Shown piece after piece: positions 24,954-34,320 of a stretch of DNA of 64,000 nucleotides. Below the pieces are notes generated by a model. The model searched no databases. It saw nothing but the letters and a program-made list of their open reading frames with translations, and was not told the DNA's origin. The position numbers and the translations under genes are program-made. Source of the stretch: Lewinella sp. IMCC34183 (GTDB taxonomy: Bacteria; Bacteroidota; Bacteroidia; Chitinophagales; Saprospiraceae). How positions within the stretch are numbered: position 1 is the stretch's first letter; the number at the start of each line of letters is the position of its first letter. The stretch lies in contig NZ_QMEM01000013.1 in assembly GCF_003390915.1 (NCBI RefSeq), positions 1-64,000 of the forward strand. The letters are read 5' to 3'.

Positions 24954-27900
24954 ATGCGTCTTATCCTACTCATCTGCTGCGGCCTGCTTCTGCTGACCGC
25001 CGACGTCGACGCCCAACGTCGGAAACGATCCGCGCCCGACACGACGGCGGCGGAAACGCCCGCCTACCTTCAGCCCTCCACCTACGGTGCCCTGCGGTGG
25101 CGCAGTATCGGACCGGCCGTGACCAGCGGGCGGATAGCGGACTTCGCGGTCAACCCCGACAACCGCAGTGAGTACTACGTGGCCACCGCCGCCGGAGGCG
25201 TCTGGAAGACCGTCAACCACGGCGTCACCTACGAGCCGCTCTTCGACAACGAAGGCTCCTACTCGATCGGCTGCGTTTCCCTCGACCCCTCCGACTCCCA
25301 GACGGTCTGGGTAGGGACCGGCGAAAACAACAACCAGCGGTCGGTCAACTACGGCGACGGCGTCTACAAGTCGGTGGACGGCGGTAAACGCTGGAAGAAC
25401 ATGGGACTCAAGAACTCCGAGCACATCGCCAATGTCCTCGTCGACCCGACCGACAGCGACGTGGTATGGGTAGCCGCCTACGGCCCCCTGTGGAGCAACG
25501 GCGGCGAACGCGGGGTATACAAGTCGACCGACGGCGGCGAGACCTGGGAAGCCAGCAAGCAGGTCAGCGACTACACCGGCTGCAACGACCTGCGCATGGA
25601 CCCCCGCGATCCGAACGTCCTCTACGCCGCCTTCCACCAGCGGCAGCGCAAGGTCTTCACCTACCTGGGCGGCGGCCCGGAGTCTGGCCTGTACAAGACC
25701 ACGGACGGCGGTGCTACCTGGATGCCCCTCAAGAACGGACTGCCGGGCGGCGACCTGGGCCGGATCGGCATCGACGTGTCGCCCGCCAACCCCGATGTTG
25801 TGTACGCCGTCGTGGAAGCCCCCGACGGGAAGGGTGGCATCTATCGCTCGGACAACGGCGGCGCCAGCTGGGCCAAGCAATCCGGCACCTTCACCAGCGG
25901 CAATTACTACCAGGAACTTACCTGCGACCCCCGGAACGTGGACCGCATTTTTCTGGCCGATACCTACTACAAGGTGAGTGACGACGGCGGCAAGACCGTC
26001 CGCAACTTGGGGGAGCTCAATAAGCACGTCGATAACCACGCCATCTGGGTCGACCCGTCCGATACCGACCACCTCCTGGTGGGCTGCGACGGGGGCATTT
26101 ACGAAAGCTGGGATTTTGCCAGCACCTGGCACTTCAAGCCTAACCTGCCCGTCACCCAATTCTATAAGGTGACCACCGACCAGTCGGGTCCCTTCTACCA
26201 CGTGCACGGCGGCACCCAGGACAACCTGAGCCTCGGAGGTCCCAACAAGAATACCAGCATTAACGGCGTCCTGAATTCCGACTGGTACGTAACCAGCACC
26301 GGCGACGGATTCGAAACGCAGGTCGACCCCACCGACCCCAACATCATTTACGCCCAGAGCCAATACGGCGGCCTGTCGCGCTTCGACCGCCGCAGCGGAG
26401 AGTACCTCCCGATCAAACCGGTCGAGGGGGAAGGAGAAAACGCCTTGCGGTGGAACTGGGACGCTCCCCTGACCATCTCCCAGCACCAGCCGACCCGCCT
26501 GTATTTCGGTGCCAACCGCGTCTACCGCACCGATGACCGGGGCAACTCGTGGACGGCCATCAGCCCCGACCTCACCCGCGGCATCGACCGCAATACTCTG
26601 CCCGTCATGGACCGCGTCTGGAGCGTGGATGCGGTGGCCAAGAACGGATCCACCTCCATCTTCGGACAGACCACCACCATCGCCGAGAGCGGGATCGACC
26701 CGGACCTGCTGTGGGTCGGCACCGACGACGGGCTGCTCCACAAGACCACCGACGGCGGCGATACCTGGACCGCCTACGACAACCTGCCCGGCGTACCGGA
26801 GATGAGCTACGTCAACCAGGTCATCGCCTCCCTCCACGACCGCAATACGGCCTACGTAGCCTACAACCACCACCGCTACGGTGATTTTGCACCTTACCTG
26901 CTGAAGACGACCGACGGTGGCGCCACCTGGACCTCCATCGCCTCCACCCTGCCGGAGCGGGGCAGCGTATACACCGTTGCCGAAGACCACGAGGACCCCA
27001 ACCTGCTGTTCTGCGGAACGGAGTTCGGGGCCTTCTTTTCCCCCGATGCCGGGGAACACTGGATCGCCCTGCGCAGCGGACTGCCCACCATCGCCGTGCG
27101 CGACATCGAGATTCAGCGTGGGGAAAACGACGTGGTGATCGGCACCTTCGGCCGGGGCTTCTACGTCCTGGATGACTATAGCCCCCTGCGCAACCTCGGC
27201 CCCGAAACCTTTGCGGGGGACGCGGTGATCTTCGCGTCACGCGATCCCTGGCTCTACGTGCAGCGCACGCCCATCGGTCTGCGCGACAAGGGCCACCTCG
27301 GCAGCAGCCTGTTCCGGTCCGACAATCCCGATTACGGTGCCGCCATCACCTACTACGTGCGGGAGGCTCCGAAAACCCTCCGGGCGCAGCGTCAGGAACG
27401 CGAGCGCGCCATCATGGAGCGCAAGGAGTCCGTCTACTACCCCTCCATCGACAGCCTGCGGCTCGAGCAGGAGCAGGAAGACCCCTTTTTCCTGGTCACC
27501 GTCAGCGATGCCGAAGGCCGCGTGATCCGCCAGCTCAAGCGGCCGGCCACTTCCGGTATGCAGCGTTTCCACTGGGACCTCCGCTATCCGCCCGCCGAAC
27601 CGGTAAACAGCCGGTATACCCCGGCCCCCGATGTACTTTTCGGTAGCGAATCGAAGGGACAGCTGGTAACCCCCGGCACCTATACGCTTCGCCTGCGGCA
27701 GTTTTTCGATGGTGAGATGACAGATCTGGCCGGCCCGGTATCCTTCGACGTCAAGTACCTCGATGAGGCCACTTTCCCGACGCAGGACTGGGGTGAATAC
27801 CGCCGGTTTACCGGAGAGGTTGCCGCCCTTACCAAAGCGGTCAGCGCCCTGGGTGATATCCGCCGCGACCTCGATCAGCGGGTGTCGGCCCTGGAGAAGG

Positions 27901-28259
27901 CGGCCCTGGAAACTACCAACAATCCCGAGACGGCATTGACGGATATCTACGCCATCAAGGGCCGGCTGGCGGACTTCACCACCGCCCTCTACGGCGATCG
28001 TACCCTGAGCAGTCTCGAGATAGAAACCCCACCCTCGGTGGCCCAGCGCATCGGTTCGGTCAAGTACGGGATGTGGGACGTCACCAGTGCTCCCACTACT
28101 ACGTACCGGGACAACATCCGCATTGCCTCCGCTCAGCTGCCCCCCCTGGTCGAGCAGCTCCGGGGCATCGAGCGGTCCATCCTTTCCTTGGAGGGTGAGC
28201 TCGAGCAGCAGGGAGCTCCCTATACGCCGGGCCGGTGGCCCACGCTGGGTCGCGAGTAA
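24954..28259 (+). CDS. Sortilin-like BNR/Asp-box beta-propeller protein (annotated 'glycosyl hydrolase')
   Basis: 1101 residues. Signal peptide (MRLILLICCGLLLLTADVDAQ), then a double propeller built from Asp-box repeats; at least seven are clear, such as KSTDGGETW, KTTDGGATW, RSDNGGASW and RTDDRGNSW. Conserved family text includes LRWRSIGPAVTSGRIADFAV, TAAGGVWKTVNHGV and VWVGTGENNNQRSV. The last 330 residues are a non-propeller region with a beta domain and helices. Members are called VPS10/sortilin-like or glycosyl hydrolase in databases, but no catalytic residues are obvious and the role is not established. There is no T9SS sorting domain. It ends 8 bp from the convergent SprB gene. Confidence 0.85.
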   Translation: MRLILLICCGLLLLTADVDAQRRKRSAPDTTAAETPAYLQPSTYGALRWRSIGPAVTSGRIADFAVNPDNRSEYYVATAAGGVWKTVNHGVTYEPLFDNEGSYSIGCVSLDPSDSQTVWVGTGENNNQRSVNYGDGVYKSVDGGKRWKNMGLKNSEHIANVLVDPTDSDVVWVAAYGPLWSNGGERGVYKSTDGGETWEASKQVSDYTGCNDLRMDPRDPNVLYAAFHQRQRKVFTYLGGGPESGLYKTTDGGATWMPLKNGLPGGDLGRIGIDVSPANPDVVYAVVEAPDGKGGIYRSDNGGASWAKQSGTFTSGNYYQELTCDPRNVDRIFLADTYYKVSDDGGKTVRNLGELNKHVDNHAIWVDPSDTDHLLVGCDGGIYESWDFASTWHFKPNLPVTQFYKVTTDQSGPFYHVHGGTQDNLSLGGPNKNTSINGVLNSDWYVTSTGDGFETQVDPTDPNIIYAQSQYGGLSRFDRRSGEYLPIKPVEGEGENALRWNWDAPLTISQHQPTRLYFGANRVYRTDDRGNSWTAISPDLTRGIDRNTLPVMDRVWSVDAVAKNGSTSIFGQTTTIAESGIDPDLLWVGTDDGLLHKTTDGGDTWTAYDNLPGVPEMSYVNQVIASLHDRNTAYVAYNHHRYGDFAPYLLKTTDGGATWTSIASTLPERGSVYTVAEDHEDPNLLFCGTEFGAFFSPDAGEHWIALRSGLPTIAVRDIEIQRGENDVVIGTFGRGFYVLDDYSPLRNLGPETFAGDAVIFASRDPWLYVQRTPIGLRDKGHLGSSLFRSDNPDYGAAITYYVREAPKTLRAQRQERERAIMERKESVYYPSIDSLRLEQEQEDPFFLVTVSDAEGRVIRQLKRPATSGMQRFHWDLRYPPAEPVNSRYTPAPDVLFGSESKGQLVTPGTYTLRLRQFFDGEMTDLAGPVSFDVKYLDEATFPTQDWGEYRRFTGEVAALTKAVSALGDIRRDLDQRVSALEKAALETTNNPETALTDIYAIKGRLADFTTALYGDRTLSSLEIETPPSVAQRIGSVKYGMWDVTSAPTTTYRDNIRIASAQLPPLVEQLRGIERSILSLEGELEQQGAPYTPGRWPTLGRE

Positions 28260-28267
28260 GCCGTAGC

Positions 28268-29701
28268 CTACTGCTTGATTATCCGGGTCACATATGTCCG
28301 CGCGCCGCGGTCCGTGATACGTAGGTGGTATATCCCGGCCGGGTACCCGCTGAGATCCAGCTCGGTGCCGGGATCGGAAAATGCCGCGACTTTCCGGCCG
28401 GCAGCATCGTAGACTTCTACTTCCCGGGCGGAGAACTCATCCAGCCGCAAGTAACCGGAGCTGGGGTTGGGGTACAGGCTTATCCACGTACTTGAAGGCC
28501 GGTGGACGGAAGTGGTGGTGATGGCCGTCACCTCCAGACAACGGCTGCTGCCTGCCGCCAGGGTGTCATCGACGAGCAGGGTGTACGTTTGTCCGGGTTC
28601 GGTAAGCAGTTCGATCGTGCCGCCGGAAGAACAGGTACGTACGACTGCTTCCCCGCAAGACCCGGCGTATAAGGCCACGCGTACGCCCGCGGGATTGCCC
28701 CCCGGACCGCAGTATACCGGACGCAGGCGGTACGGCCGGCCGTCGCCCGTGAAGGTCATCCACACCGGGTGGTGCAGGGTATCCCGGCCTACGAAACAGT
28801 CCGGGCGGTCAGCTTCCGTGGTCGCGGAACCGGGAAAATTGCCCGTATTCAGTGCGGTCAGGTAGCGGGGTGCCTCCACGGCGCCCCCCAGCAGACTGTC
28901 CAACGCCAAAGCCGTAGTGCAGCGCGCACCCGGCGGGAGTCGATCGACGGATACGCTGTCCGCTACCGTGCATCCGTTCCTGTCGCTGACCGTCACCGCA
29001 TAGGTACCGGACGGCAGGCTTTGAATTGTAGCGCTCCGCCGGACCGGGTTGGTCGACCAGGTGTACGTGTAGGGCTCCGTGCCACCGGCCGCCATTACGG
29101 TAGCGGTGCCGTCTCCGGGGCCCGCGTCTCCCGCGGTGGCGAAGGCCAGCGCCAGGCTGTCGGGTTCCCGGACCGCTACGCCGGAGGAGGTGCCGCACAG
29201 GTTCGCGTCGATGACCACCACTTCGTAGAACCCACCGGGAAGTCCGTCAGCGGTGACGCCGGTCGCTCCGTTCGACCAGTTGTATTCGTAGGGGGGCGTG
29301 CCTCCGGAAACGGCGACGCTCGCGCGGCCGTCGGTGGCGGCGTAGCAGGTGGGATATCGCTCGGCGCTGGCCCGCACCTCCAGGCCGGCGGGCTCGGTGA
29401 CGGTGACGGCCGCCTGTGCGGTATCCCCCGCCGTGTCGGTCACCGTGACGGAGTAGATGCCCGTGGGCAGATTATCCAGGGTAGCGGTGCCCGTGGCCCC
29501 GGTGGACCAGGCGTAGCGGTAATGCTCCGTGCCCCCCGTAGCCGTAGCCGCGACGCGACCGTTCGAGCCGGAAAAGCAGCTTACCTGCTGCTCTACTTGC
29601 AGGGTTACCTTCAGGGGAGCGGAGTGGGACGGGGTGAGGGCCAAAAGGCTTCCGGAGATAAAAAGGATTAGCGCAAGCCAGATCCGGTACAGGTTGTTCA
29701 T
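28268..29701 (-). CDS. SprB-repeat protein with T9SS sorting domain (paralogue 3)
   Basis: 477 residues. Signal peptide (MNNLYRIWLALILFISGSLLAL) leads directly into three SprB repeats (VSCFSGSNGRVAA, PTCYAATDGRASV and the Cys-free AGDAGPGDGTA). The shared module follows (CTTALALDSLLGGAVEAP, WMTFTGDGRPYRL, VALYAGSCG, YTLLVDD), then a type A sorting domain (LYPNPSSGYLRLDEFS to TRIIKQ). Unlike the other two paralogues it has no extra N-terminal domain. The frame extends 48 codons upstream, but the signal peptide fixes the start at 29701. Surface adhesin or matrix protein by family. Confidence 0.92.
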   Translation of the reverse strand: MNNLYRIWLALILFISGSLLALTPSHSAPLKVTLQVEQQVSCFSGSNGRVAATATGGTEHYRYAWSTGATGTATLDNLPTGIYSVTVTDTAGDTAQAAVTVTEPAGLEVRASAERYPTCYAATDGRASVAVSGGTPPYEYNWSNGATGVTADGLPGGFYEVVVIDANLCGTSSGVAVREPDSLALAFATAGDAGPGDGTATVMAAGGTEPYTYTWSTNPVRRSATIQSLPSGTYAVTVSDRNGCTVADSVSVDRLPPGARCTTALALDSLLGGAVEAPRYLTALNTGNFPGSATTEADRPDCFVGRDTLHHPVWMTFTGDGRPYRLRPVYCGPGGNPAGVRVALYAGSCGEAVVRTCSSGGTIELLTEPGQTYTLLVDDTLAAGSSRCLEVTAITTTSVHRPSSTWISLYPNPSSGYLRLDEFSAREVEVYDAAGRKVAAFSDPGTELDLSGYPAGIYHLRITDRGARTYVTRIIKQ

Positions 29702-29857
29702 AGCAAAAAGAAAATCGAAATCCGAACGGGTAGCGCCTGCCGTCAAAGGACGGTCAGTAGGGACGGATGGCAAAAGCCGATCCCGGCGCCGGTTTATCCG
29801 ACACCTTACTGTACGTACTTTCCCACGTCGGTAGTTTCTCCGCAATAAGGGGTATCC

Positions 29858-30976
29858 TTATTCCGGAGCAGCGTAGCGGGGGTCGGTCAGCAGCGACTCG
29901 TCGGTCAAGGTATGGAGAAAAGCCAGCAAGGCCGCCTTCTCCCGCTCCGTTAACGTAAACCCGGTGATGTTGGGATCCTCGTTCTCAAGGTTGTGACCGC
30001 CGGAGGCATAGTGATCGATGACCTCCTCCAGCGTTTTGAAGCGCCCGTCGTGCATATAGGGGGCGGTCAGCGCAATGTTGCGCAGCGTCGGTGTTCTGAA
30101 CTTGCCGTTGTCGAAGCGGCTGCCCGTCACGTCACCGTAGCCCTTGTCGATGATGTCGTCGAGGCTCGACGCATCCTCGATGCCGTTGTTGTGGAACTTG
30201 TTGTCCCCGAAGGTGGGGGCGTTGTGGCAGTGCCCGCAGCCGGGATGGAGGGTGGCGGGCGGCACGTTTTCCACGAAGAAGAGGCTATCGGCACCCAGTT
30301 GCTCCTGCTCGGTGAAAAACTCGGTGTTCTGGTAGAATACGCGGTCGAACTTGCTGTCCGCCGAGATGATCGTACGCTCGAACTGGGCCAGGGCCTTAAC
30401 GGTAAGTTCCCGGGTGATCTCGTCCGTATGGTCGATGCCAAAGGCGGCCCGGAAGCGGGCCGGGTAGTCGGCGTGCTCCCGCAATTTGCGGATGACTTCC
30501 TCCCAGTCGTTGTCGAGTTCGAGCATATCCTCTACCGGATGGATAGCCTGCTCCCAAAGTTTCGGCGAGCGGCCGTCCCAGTTGAAGCCGTTCGGATTGA
30601 AAGCCAGGTTGACCAGCGACATGGCGCTACGGGGCCCGGGTTCGCCGCGGACGCCCAGGGCCCGGCCCAGGCCGTCGGTGAAGGCCAACTCCTGCTTATG
30701 GCAGCTGGCGCACGACATATTCCCGTCGGTACTGAAGATCGAGGCGTCGTAGAACAGGTGGCGCCCCAGCTCCACGCCCTCCTCCGACAGCGGGTTCTCG
30801 GGATCGGTGATCGGGGCGGGCAGGTAATCGGGCACCTCCAGGGCGTAGGGGGTCGGGGCGTCGGGACCGGTAATGGTGCCTCCGTCCGGAACTTCCGGCC
30901 CGGTCACGGGCTCCTCCCTGCAGCCCACGACCGCGAGCAGGACCAGAAAACCGACCAGATAGAAGTGACGAATCAT
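29858..30976 (-). CDS. Di-haem cytochrome c peroxidase-like lipoprotein (MbnH/MauG family), copy 2
   Basis: 372 residues, lipoprotein box VVGC. Two haem-binding CxxCH sites: CASCH after STDGNMS and CGHCH after ATLHPG. Other family marks are GRHLFYD, FNWDGRSPKLWEQ, ALAQFERTIISADSKFDR, FRTPTLRNIALTAPYMHDGRF and the end LLAFLHTLTDESL. These enzymes reduce peroxide or form high-valent haem to oxidise a partner protein in the periplasm. It lies 114 bp downstream of a close relative, probably a tandem duplicate that has diverged. Same strand as the MbnP gene. Confidence 0.9.
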   Translation of the reverse strand: MIRHFYLVGFLVLLAVVGCREEPVTGPEVPDGGTITGPDAPTPYALEVPDYLPAPITDPENPLSEEGVELGRHLFYDASIFSTDGNMSCASCHKQELAFTDGLGRALGVRGEPGPRSAMSLVNLAFNPNGFNWDGRSPKLWEQAIHPVEDMLELDNDWEEVIRKLREHADYPARFRAAFGIDHTDEITRELTVKALAQFERTIISADSKFDRVFYQNTEFFTEQEQLGADSLFFVENVPPATLHPGCGHCHNAPTFGDNKFHNNGIEDASSLDDIIDKGYGDVTGSRFDNGKFRTPTLRNIALTAPYMHDGRFKTLEEVIDHYASGGHNLENEDPNITGFTLTEREKAALLAFLHTLTDESLLTDPRYAAPE

Positions 30977-31090
30977 ACGCTATTACTTTTCCCAACACCT
31001 ACCGCACCCGCGCGCCGCCGCCCGCCCCGGCCTTTAACTGTTAGTTAACCGACGGAACTCCATAACGCCGCCCCCGGATCGTGCAGTACG

Positions 31091-32107
31091 CTACCGCCCG
31101 GCCACGAAGGTGGAATCCGTGAGCGTATTCAGAAAGGCGACCAGGGCCTCCCGTTGCTCCGCGTCTAGGCCCAGGGGGCGTACGTTGGGGCTGCGGTTCT
31201 CGGCGTAGTGGCCGCCGGAGTTGTAGTGGTCGACCACCTCCTCCAGGGTGGCCATACGCCCGTCGTGCATGTAGGGAGCCGTCAGGGCCACGTTACGCAG
31301 GCCCGGCGTCCGGAAGCGGCCGTAGTCGTAGGGGTTACCGCTGATGGCTCCGCGTCCCGGATCGGTAAAGGCCGCCAGGTCATCGGCCGCGTCCAGGCCG
31401 TTGTTCTCGAAGCGTTCGTTGGTGAAGTGGGGGGGCGTATGGCAGTGCGCGCACTCGGCGGTCGGCAGGCCGGCCCAGGCGCCGCCGGGGTCGTCGCCGA
31501 AGTCGAAAAAGAGGGCGTGCCCCAGCGCCTCCTGCGGCGTGTAGGTCGCCTCTCCGCGCCGGACGCGGTCGTACTTGCTGTCGCGGGATACCAGGGTGCG
31601 CTGATACTGGGCCAAGGCCCGCCCGACCCGGATCGAGTCGGTGCCCCCGGCCCCGAAGGCGGTTTGGAACGCTTCCGCGTAACCCGCATCGGCACGCAGC
31701 CGGGCCACCACCGATTGCCAGTCGCCGCCCATCTCGTGGGGGGTCCCAACGGGGTGCAGGGCCTGGGTCTCCAGGTTATCGGCGCGGCCGTCCCAGAACA
31801 GGGGATGGTGAAAGTACCCGATGTTCGTCAGCCCCGGCGTGTTGCGGATGCCCGGGCGACCGGCGAGGCCCACGGCCACGGATCGTCCGTCCGTAAAGGC
31901 GCGTTCCGGCCGGTGGCAGCTGGCGCAACTGATGGTGGAGTCGGCGGAGAGGACGGGGTCGAAGAAGAGCCGCTCGCCCAGGGCGATCCCCGCCGCGGTG
32001 GAGGGGTTATCGGCGGGATACAGGATGGCGGCAAACTCCGGCGGGGCGTCCGGCGCGTCATTGCAGGCCAGCCACAACAGCAGGAATATGCCGCACCACC
32101 CGCGCAT
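31091..32107 (-). CDS. Di-haem peroxidase-like lipoprotein next to MbnP (MbnH-like), copy 1
   Basis: 338 residues with lipoprotein box LWLAC. Haem sites CASCH (after SADSTIS) and CAHCH (after TAE); then LRNVALTAPYMHDGRMATLEEV and the end LVAFLNTLTDSTFV. Its start codon follows the stop codon of the MbnP gene with no spacing, so the two are very probably translated together. In characterised systems MbnH is a di-haem enzyme that converts a Trp of MbnP to kynurenine through a bis-Fe(IV) state. That makes this copy the likely MbnH. The exact axial ligands cannot be assigned from sequence alone. Confidence 0.88.
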   Translation of the reverse strand: MRGWCGIFLLLWLACNDAPDAPPEFAAILYPADNPSTAAGIALGERLFFDPVLSADSTISCASCHRPERAFTDGRSVAVGLAGRPGIRNTPGLTNIGYFHHPLFWDGRADNLETQALHPVGTPHEMGGDWQSVVARLRADAGYAEAFQTAFGAGGTDSIRVGRALAQYQRTLVSRDSKYDRVRRGEATYTPQEALGHALFFDFGDDPGGAWAGLPTAECAHCHTPPHFTNERFENNGLDAADDLAAFTDPGRGAISGNPYDYGRFRTPGLRNVALTAPYMHDGRMATLEEVVDHYNSGGHYAENRSPNVRPLGLDAEQREALVAFLNTLTDSTFVAGR

Positions 32108-32875
32108 CTAGTTGACCTCGAGCCGGAAGCTGCGGGACAGGCGGTGCCATACGCCGCTGGCCACCTGCTGGTTGCCGCCATGAACGGCCTGCTTGGTGGG
32201 GTCGGTGATGTCAAGGGTTTGCCCGTTGCTGCTGAGGGCATTGCGTACGTCGACGACGATCGTCAAGTGAGGGCTGCTGCCGTCCGTGATGGTGAAAGAG
32301 CGGTCCAGCTGTACCCCCCGGTAGAGCGAGTCGCTGCCCATGTGGTAGCTCAGGCCGGTGTCGTAGCGGCCGTCCTCCTCCAGCTGAGCGTTGGCCTCGA
32401 TCTTGGCGAATACGTAGCGGGTCGTGGGGCCCCAGAATTCGTTCTCGTTCAGCACGTAGTCGGCGGGGAAGTTACTGGGGTCGGTGGCGTTGAGCGTGGG
32501 CTTCACGCCGAGGCCGAAGGTCAGCCCCTGGTAGGTACCGACGGGCACGGAAACGGTATAGGTACGCTCCTGCGTAGGATCGTCGGTGGCCGAGTTCCAG
32601 CGGATGAGGTCGATATCGGACAGTAAGTACTGCCGGCGACCGCTACCGTCGTTCAGGGCAAGGTCGGAAAGGTAGTACTGGAACAGCAGCAGCTTCAGGG
32701 AGTCGCCGGTCGGGTACCCGTAGGCTTCGGACTGAATGTGGAGCGGTTCGCCCCCGTACTCGGCGCGGAACGCGATGGTGAGCTCGGCGTCCTGGAGGGT
32801 TTCCATGCCGTCGTCATCGTCGAGACAGCCGGTGAGCGGGAGGAGGAGCAGTAGTAGGAGAAGCAGGTTCTTCAT
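32108..32875 (-). CDS. MbnP-family copper-associated lipoprotein
   Basis: 255 residues, lipoprotein box LTGC followed by an acidic LDDDDG. The beta-sandwich pattern of MbnP is visible: LTIAFRAEYGGEPL, LKLLLFQYYLSDLAL, the YSLSDIDL-like LLSDIDLIRW, FGLGVKPTLN, RYVFAKIEANAQL, YHMGSDSLYRGVQL and LTIVVDVRNAL. Where many MbnP proteins have MYWTW before the Tyr-rich strand, this one has EFWGPTTRY, so only one Trp is kept there; other Trps are in IRWNS and GVWHR. Known MbnP proteins bind copper and carry a kynurenine made by MbnH. First gene of a three-gene operon with the two di-haem enzymes. Confidence 0.85.
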   Translation of the reverse strand: MKNLLLLLLLLLPLTGCLDDDDGMETLQDAELTIAFRAEYGGEPLHIQSEAYGYPTGDSLKLLLFQYYLSDLALNDGSGRRQYLLSDIDLIRWNSATDDPTQERTYTVSVPVGTYQGLTFGLGVKPTLNATDPSNFPADYVLNENEFWGPTTRYVFAKIEANAQLEEDGRYDTGLSYHMGSDSLYRGVQLDRSFTITDGSSPHLTIVVDVRNALSSNGQTLDITDPTKQAVHGGNQQVASGVWHRLSRSFRLEVN

Positions 32876-33050
32876 AGTCAGCGGGGCGCGGGTGCGGCGG
32901 GTTCAATGTATCCGGTAGAACGCGGTTGGGAGGGTTGGGGCTTCGTAAAACCCGAACTAATCTCAGCCTAACCGCAGACAAAGTACCCGAACATCGCCGG
33001 AAAGCCACCCGTTAAAAAGGTGCATTAGTTAATTAAACGATTATCCCCCT

Positions 33051-33587
33051 ATGGCAACCCAAGTAGCCGACCAGCAATTAGACAACGCCCTCAAGCAATT
33101 ATCCTACGGATTCTACATCGTAGCCACCCGCAAGGGCGGTCAGGACCTGAAGACCCGCGAGGAGGACTGGGTGAGCGCCGCCACCGTAAGCTGGGCCATG
33201 CAGTCCAGTTTTCACCCGCCGCTCATCACCATCGCCGTGCAAAAGGACAGCGACCTCAACGAAACCATCCAGAAGGCCCAGGCCTTCTCGCTCAGCGTCC
33301 TCGGCAAGAGCGACGAGGCACTCATCAAGAAATTCGCCAAGCAGTCCGAAGTGGACTACAGCAACCAGTCCGTGAACGGCATCAAGTACACGGAGGGAGA
33401 GACCGGTGCCCCGCTGCTCGACTGTGGCGTCGCTACCCTCGAGTGTAAGCTCGAAGATGCCCTGACCACGCCCGGCGACCACCTCCTCTTCGTCGGACGC
33501 ATCGTAGGAGCCACCTCCAAAGATGGCCAGCCCATCACCGAGGCGGATACCCGCAAGCACTACGAGGGCGTCAGCGAACGCAGCTAG
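33051..33587 (+). CDS. Flavin reductase-like (FMN-binding split-barrel) protein
   Basis: 178 residues with the flavin_reduct fold: ALKQLSYGFYIVATRKGG, SAATVSWAMQSSFHPPLITIAV, FSLSVLGKSDEALIKKFA, PLLDCGVATLECKL and GDHLLFVGRIVGA. Such proteins use NAD(P)H to reduce FMN/FAD or act as FMN-dependent oxidoreductases in the cytoplasm. The start at 33051 follows an AT-rich leader (GTTAATTAAACGATTATC). Divergent from the MbnP operon with a 175-bp shared region; a long hairpin lies downstream. Confidence 0.9.
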   Translation: MATQVADQQLDNALKQLSYGFYIVATRKGGQDLKTREEDWVSAATVSWAMQSSFHPPLITIAVQKDSDLNETIQKAQAFSLSVLGKSDEALIKKFAKQSEVDYSNQSVNGIKYTEGETGAPLLDCGVATLECKLEDALTTPGDHLLFVGRIVGATSKDGQPITEADTRKHYEGVSERS

Positions 33588-33616
33588 TCCCCTCCCGGCA
33601 AAGCATCCCCACCGCG

Positions 33617-33646
33617 CAGGGCCCCGGACGACCGTCCGGGGCCCTG
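33617..33646 (+). terminator. Long hairpin after the flavin reductase gene
   Basis: Perfect 14-bp stem CAGGGCCCCGGACG / CGTCCGGGGCCCTG with an AC centre. It has no T tract, so it may be a poor intrinsic terminator or an RNA-end stabiliser. Confidence 0.5.
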
Positions 33647-33673
33647 TGTCGTCGGGGGCAGTACCTTGTGCTT

Positions 33674-34288
33674 ATGACCGACCCCGCCATCCTCGAGCAC
33701 CTGGGCCGCGAGCCGCACCTGGCCCCGATCGTGGCGGCCCACGCCCTGCGGGAGCGGCCCGACTTCGGTGGCGACGTGTATTTCGGCCTGATCCGGTCCA
33801 TCACCTACCAGCAGCTGAGCGGGCGGGCGGCGGGGACCATCTTCGGCCGCTTCCTGGAGCTCTTTCCCGACGGCTACCCCCACCCCGACCGGCTGCTCGA
33901 CCTCGACGTCCCCGACCTGCGCGCGGTGGGGATGAGCCGGCCCAAGGCCGGCTACCTCCACAACGTGGCGGAGTTTTGGCTCGACCACCAACTCATCAAC
34001 CAGGACTGGAGCATCTACACCGACGAGGAGATCATTGATCTGCTCACCCCCATCAAGGGCGTCGGCCGCTGGACGGTCGAGATGGTTCTCATGTTCATCC
34101 TGCACCGCCCCGACCTGCTCCCCCTCGACGACCTCGTCGTCCGCCGCAACCTCATCGCCCTCTTCGACCTACACCACCTCAAGGGCAAGGCCCTCACCGT
34201 GGCCATGACCGAAGCCGCGGAGCCCTGGCGCCCGTACCGCAGTTTCGCCAGCCGGTTTCTTTGGGAGATAGATGGTACGGAGGTTTAG
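33674..34288 (+). CDS. AlkA-like DNA-3-methyladenine glycosylase (HhH-GPD)
   Basis: 204 residues. Core of the helix-hairpin-helix glycosylases: FGLIRSITYQQLSGRAAGTI, GMSRPKAGYLHNVAEF, the hairpin LTPIKGVGRWTVEMVLMF, and the catalytic Asp region LPLDDLVVRRNLIALF. The end WRPYRSFASRFLWEI is typical of AlkA-type enzymes that excise alkylated purines. It lacks the N-terminal domain of E. coli AlkA and the Fe-S cluster of Nth/MutY. I took the ATG at 33674; a GTG six bases earlier is also possible. Confidence 0.9.
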   Translation: MTDPAILEHLGREPHLAPIVAAHALRERPDFGGDVYFGLIRSITYQQLSGRAAGTIFGRFLELFPDGYPHPDRLLDLDVPDLRAVGMSRPKAGYLHNVAEFWLDHQLINQDWSIYTDEEIIDLLTPIKGVGRWTVEMVLMFILHRPDLLPLDDLVVRRNLIALFDLHHLKGKALTVAMTEAAEPWRPYRSFASRFLWEIDGTEV

Positions 34289-34320
34289 GGGTTAATAACC
34301 ACGGGACCAACGCGCGCCTC

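Noticed and set aside
24966-27059. 697-codon open frame on the minus strand opposite the BNR-repeat gene
   Set aside because: Shadow of a strongly coding region; no signal peptide or known motif, and the plus strand encodes recognisable Asp-box repeats.
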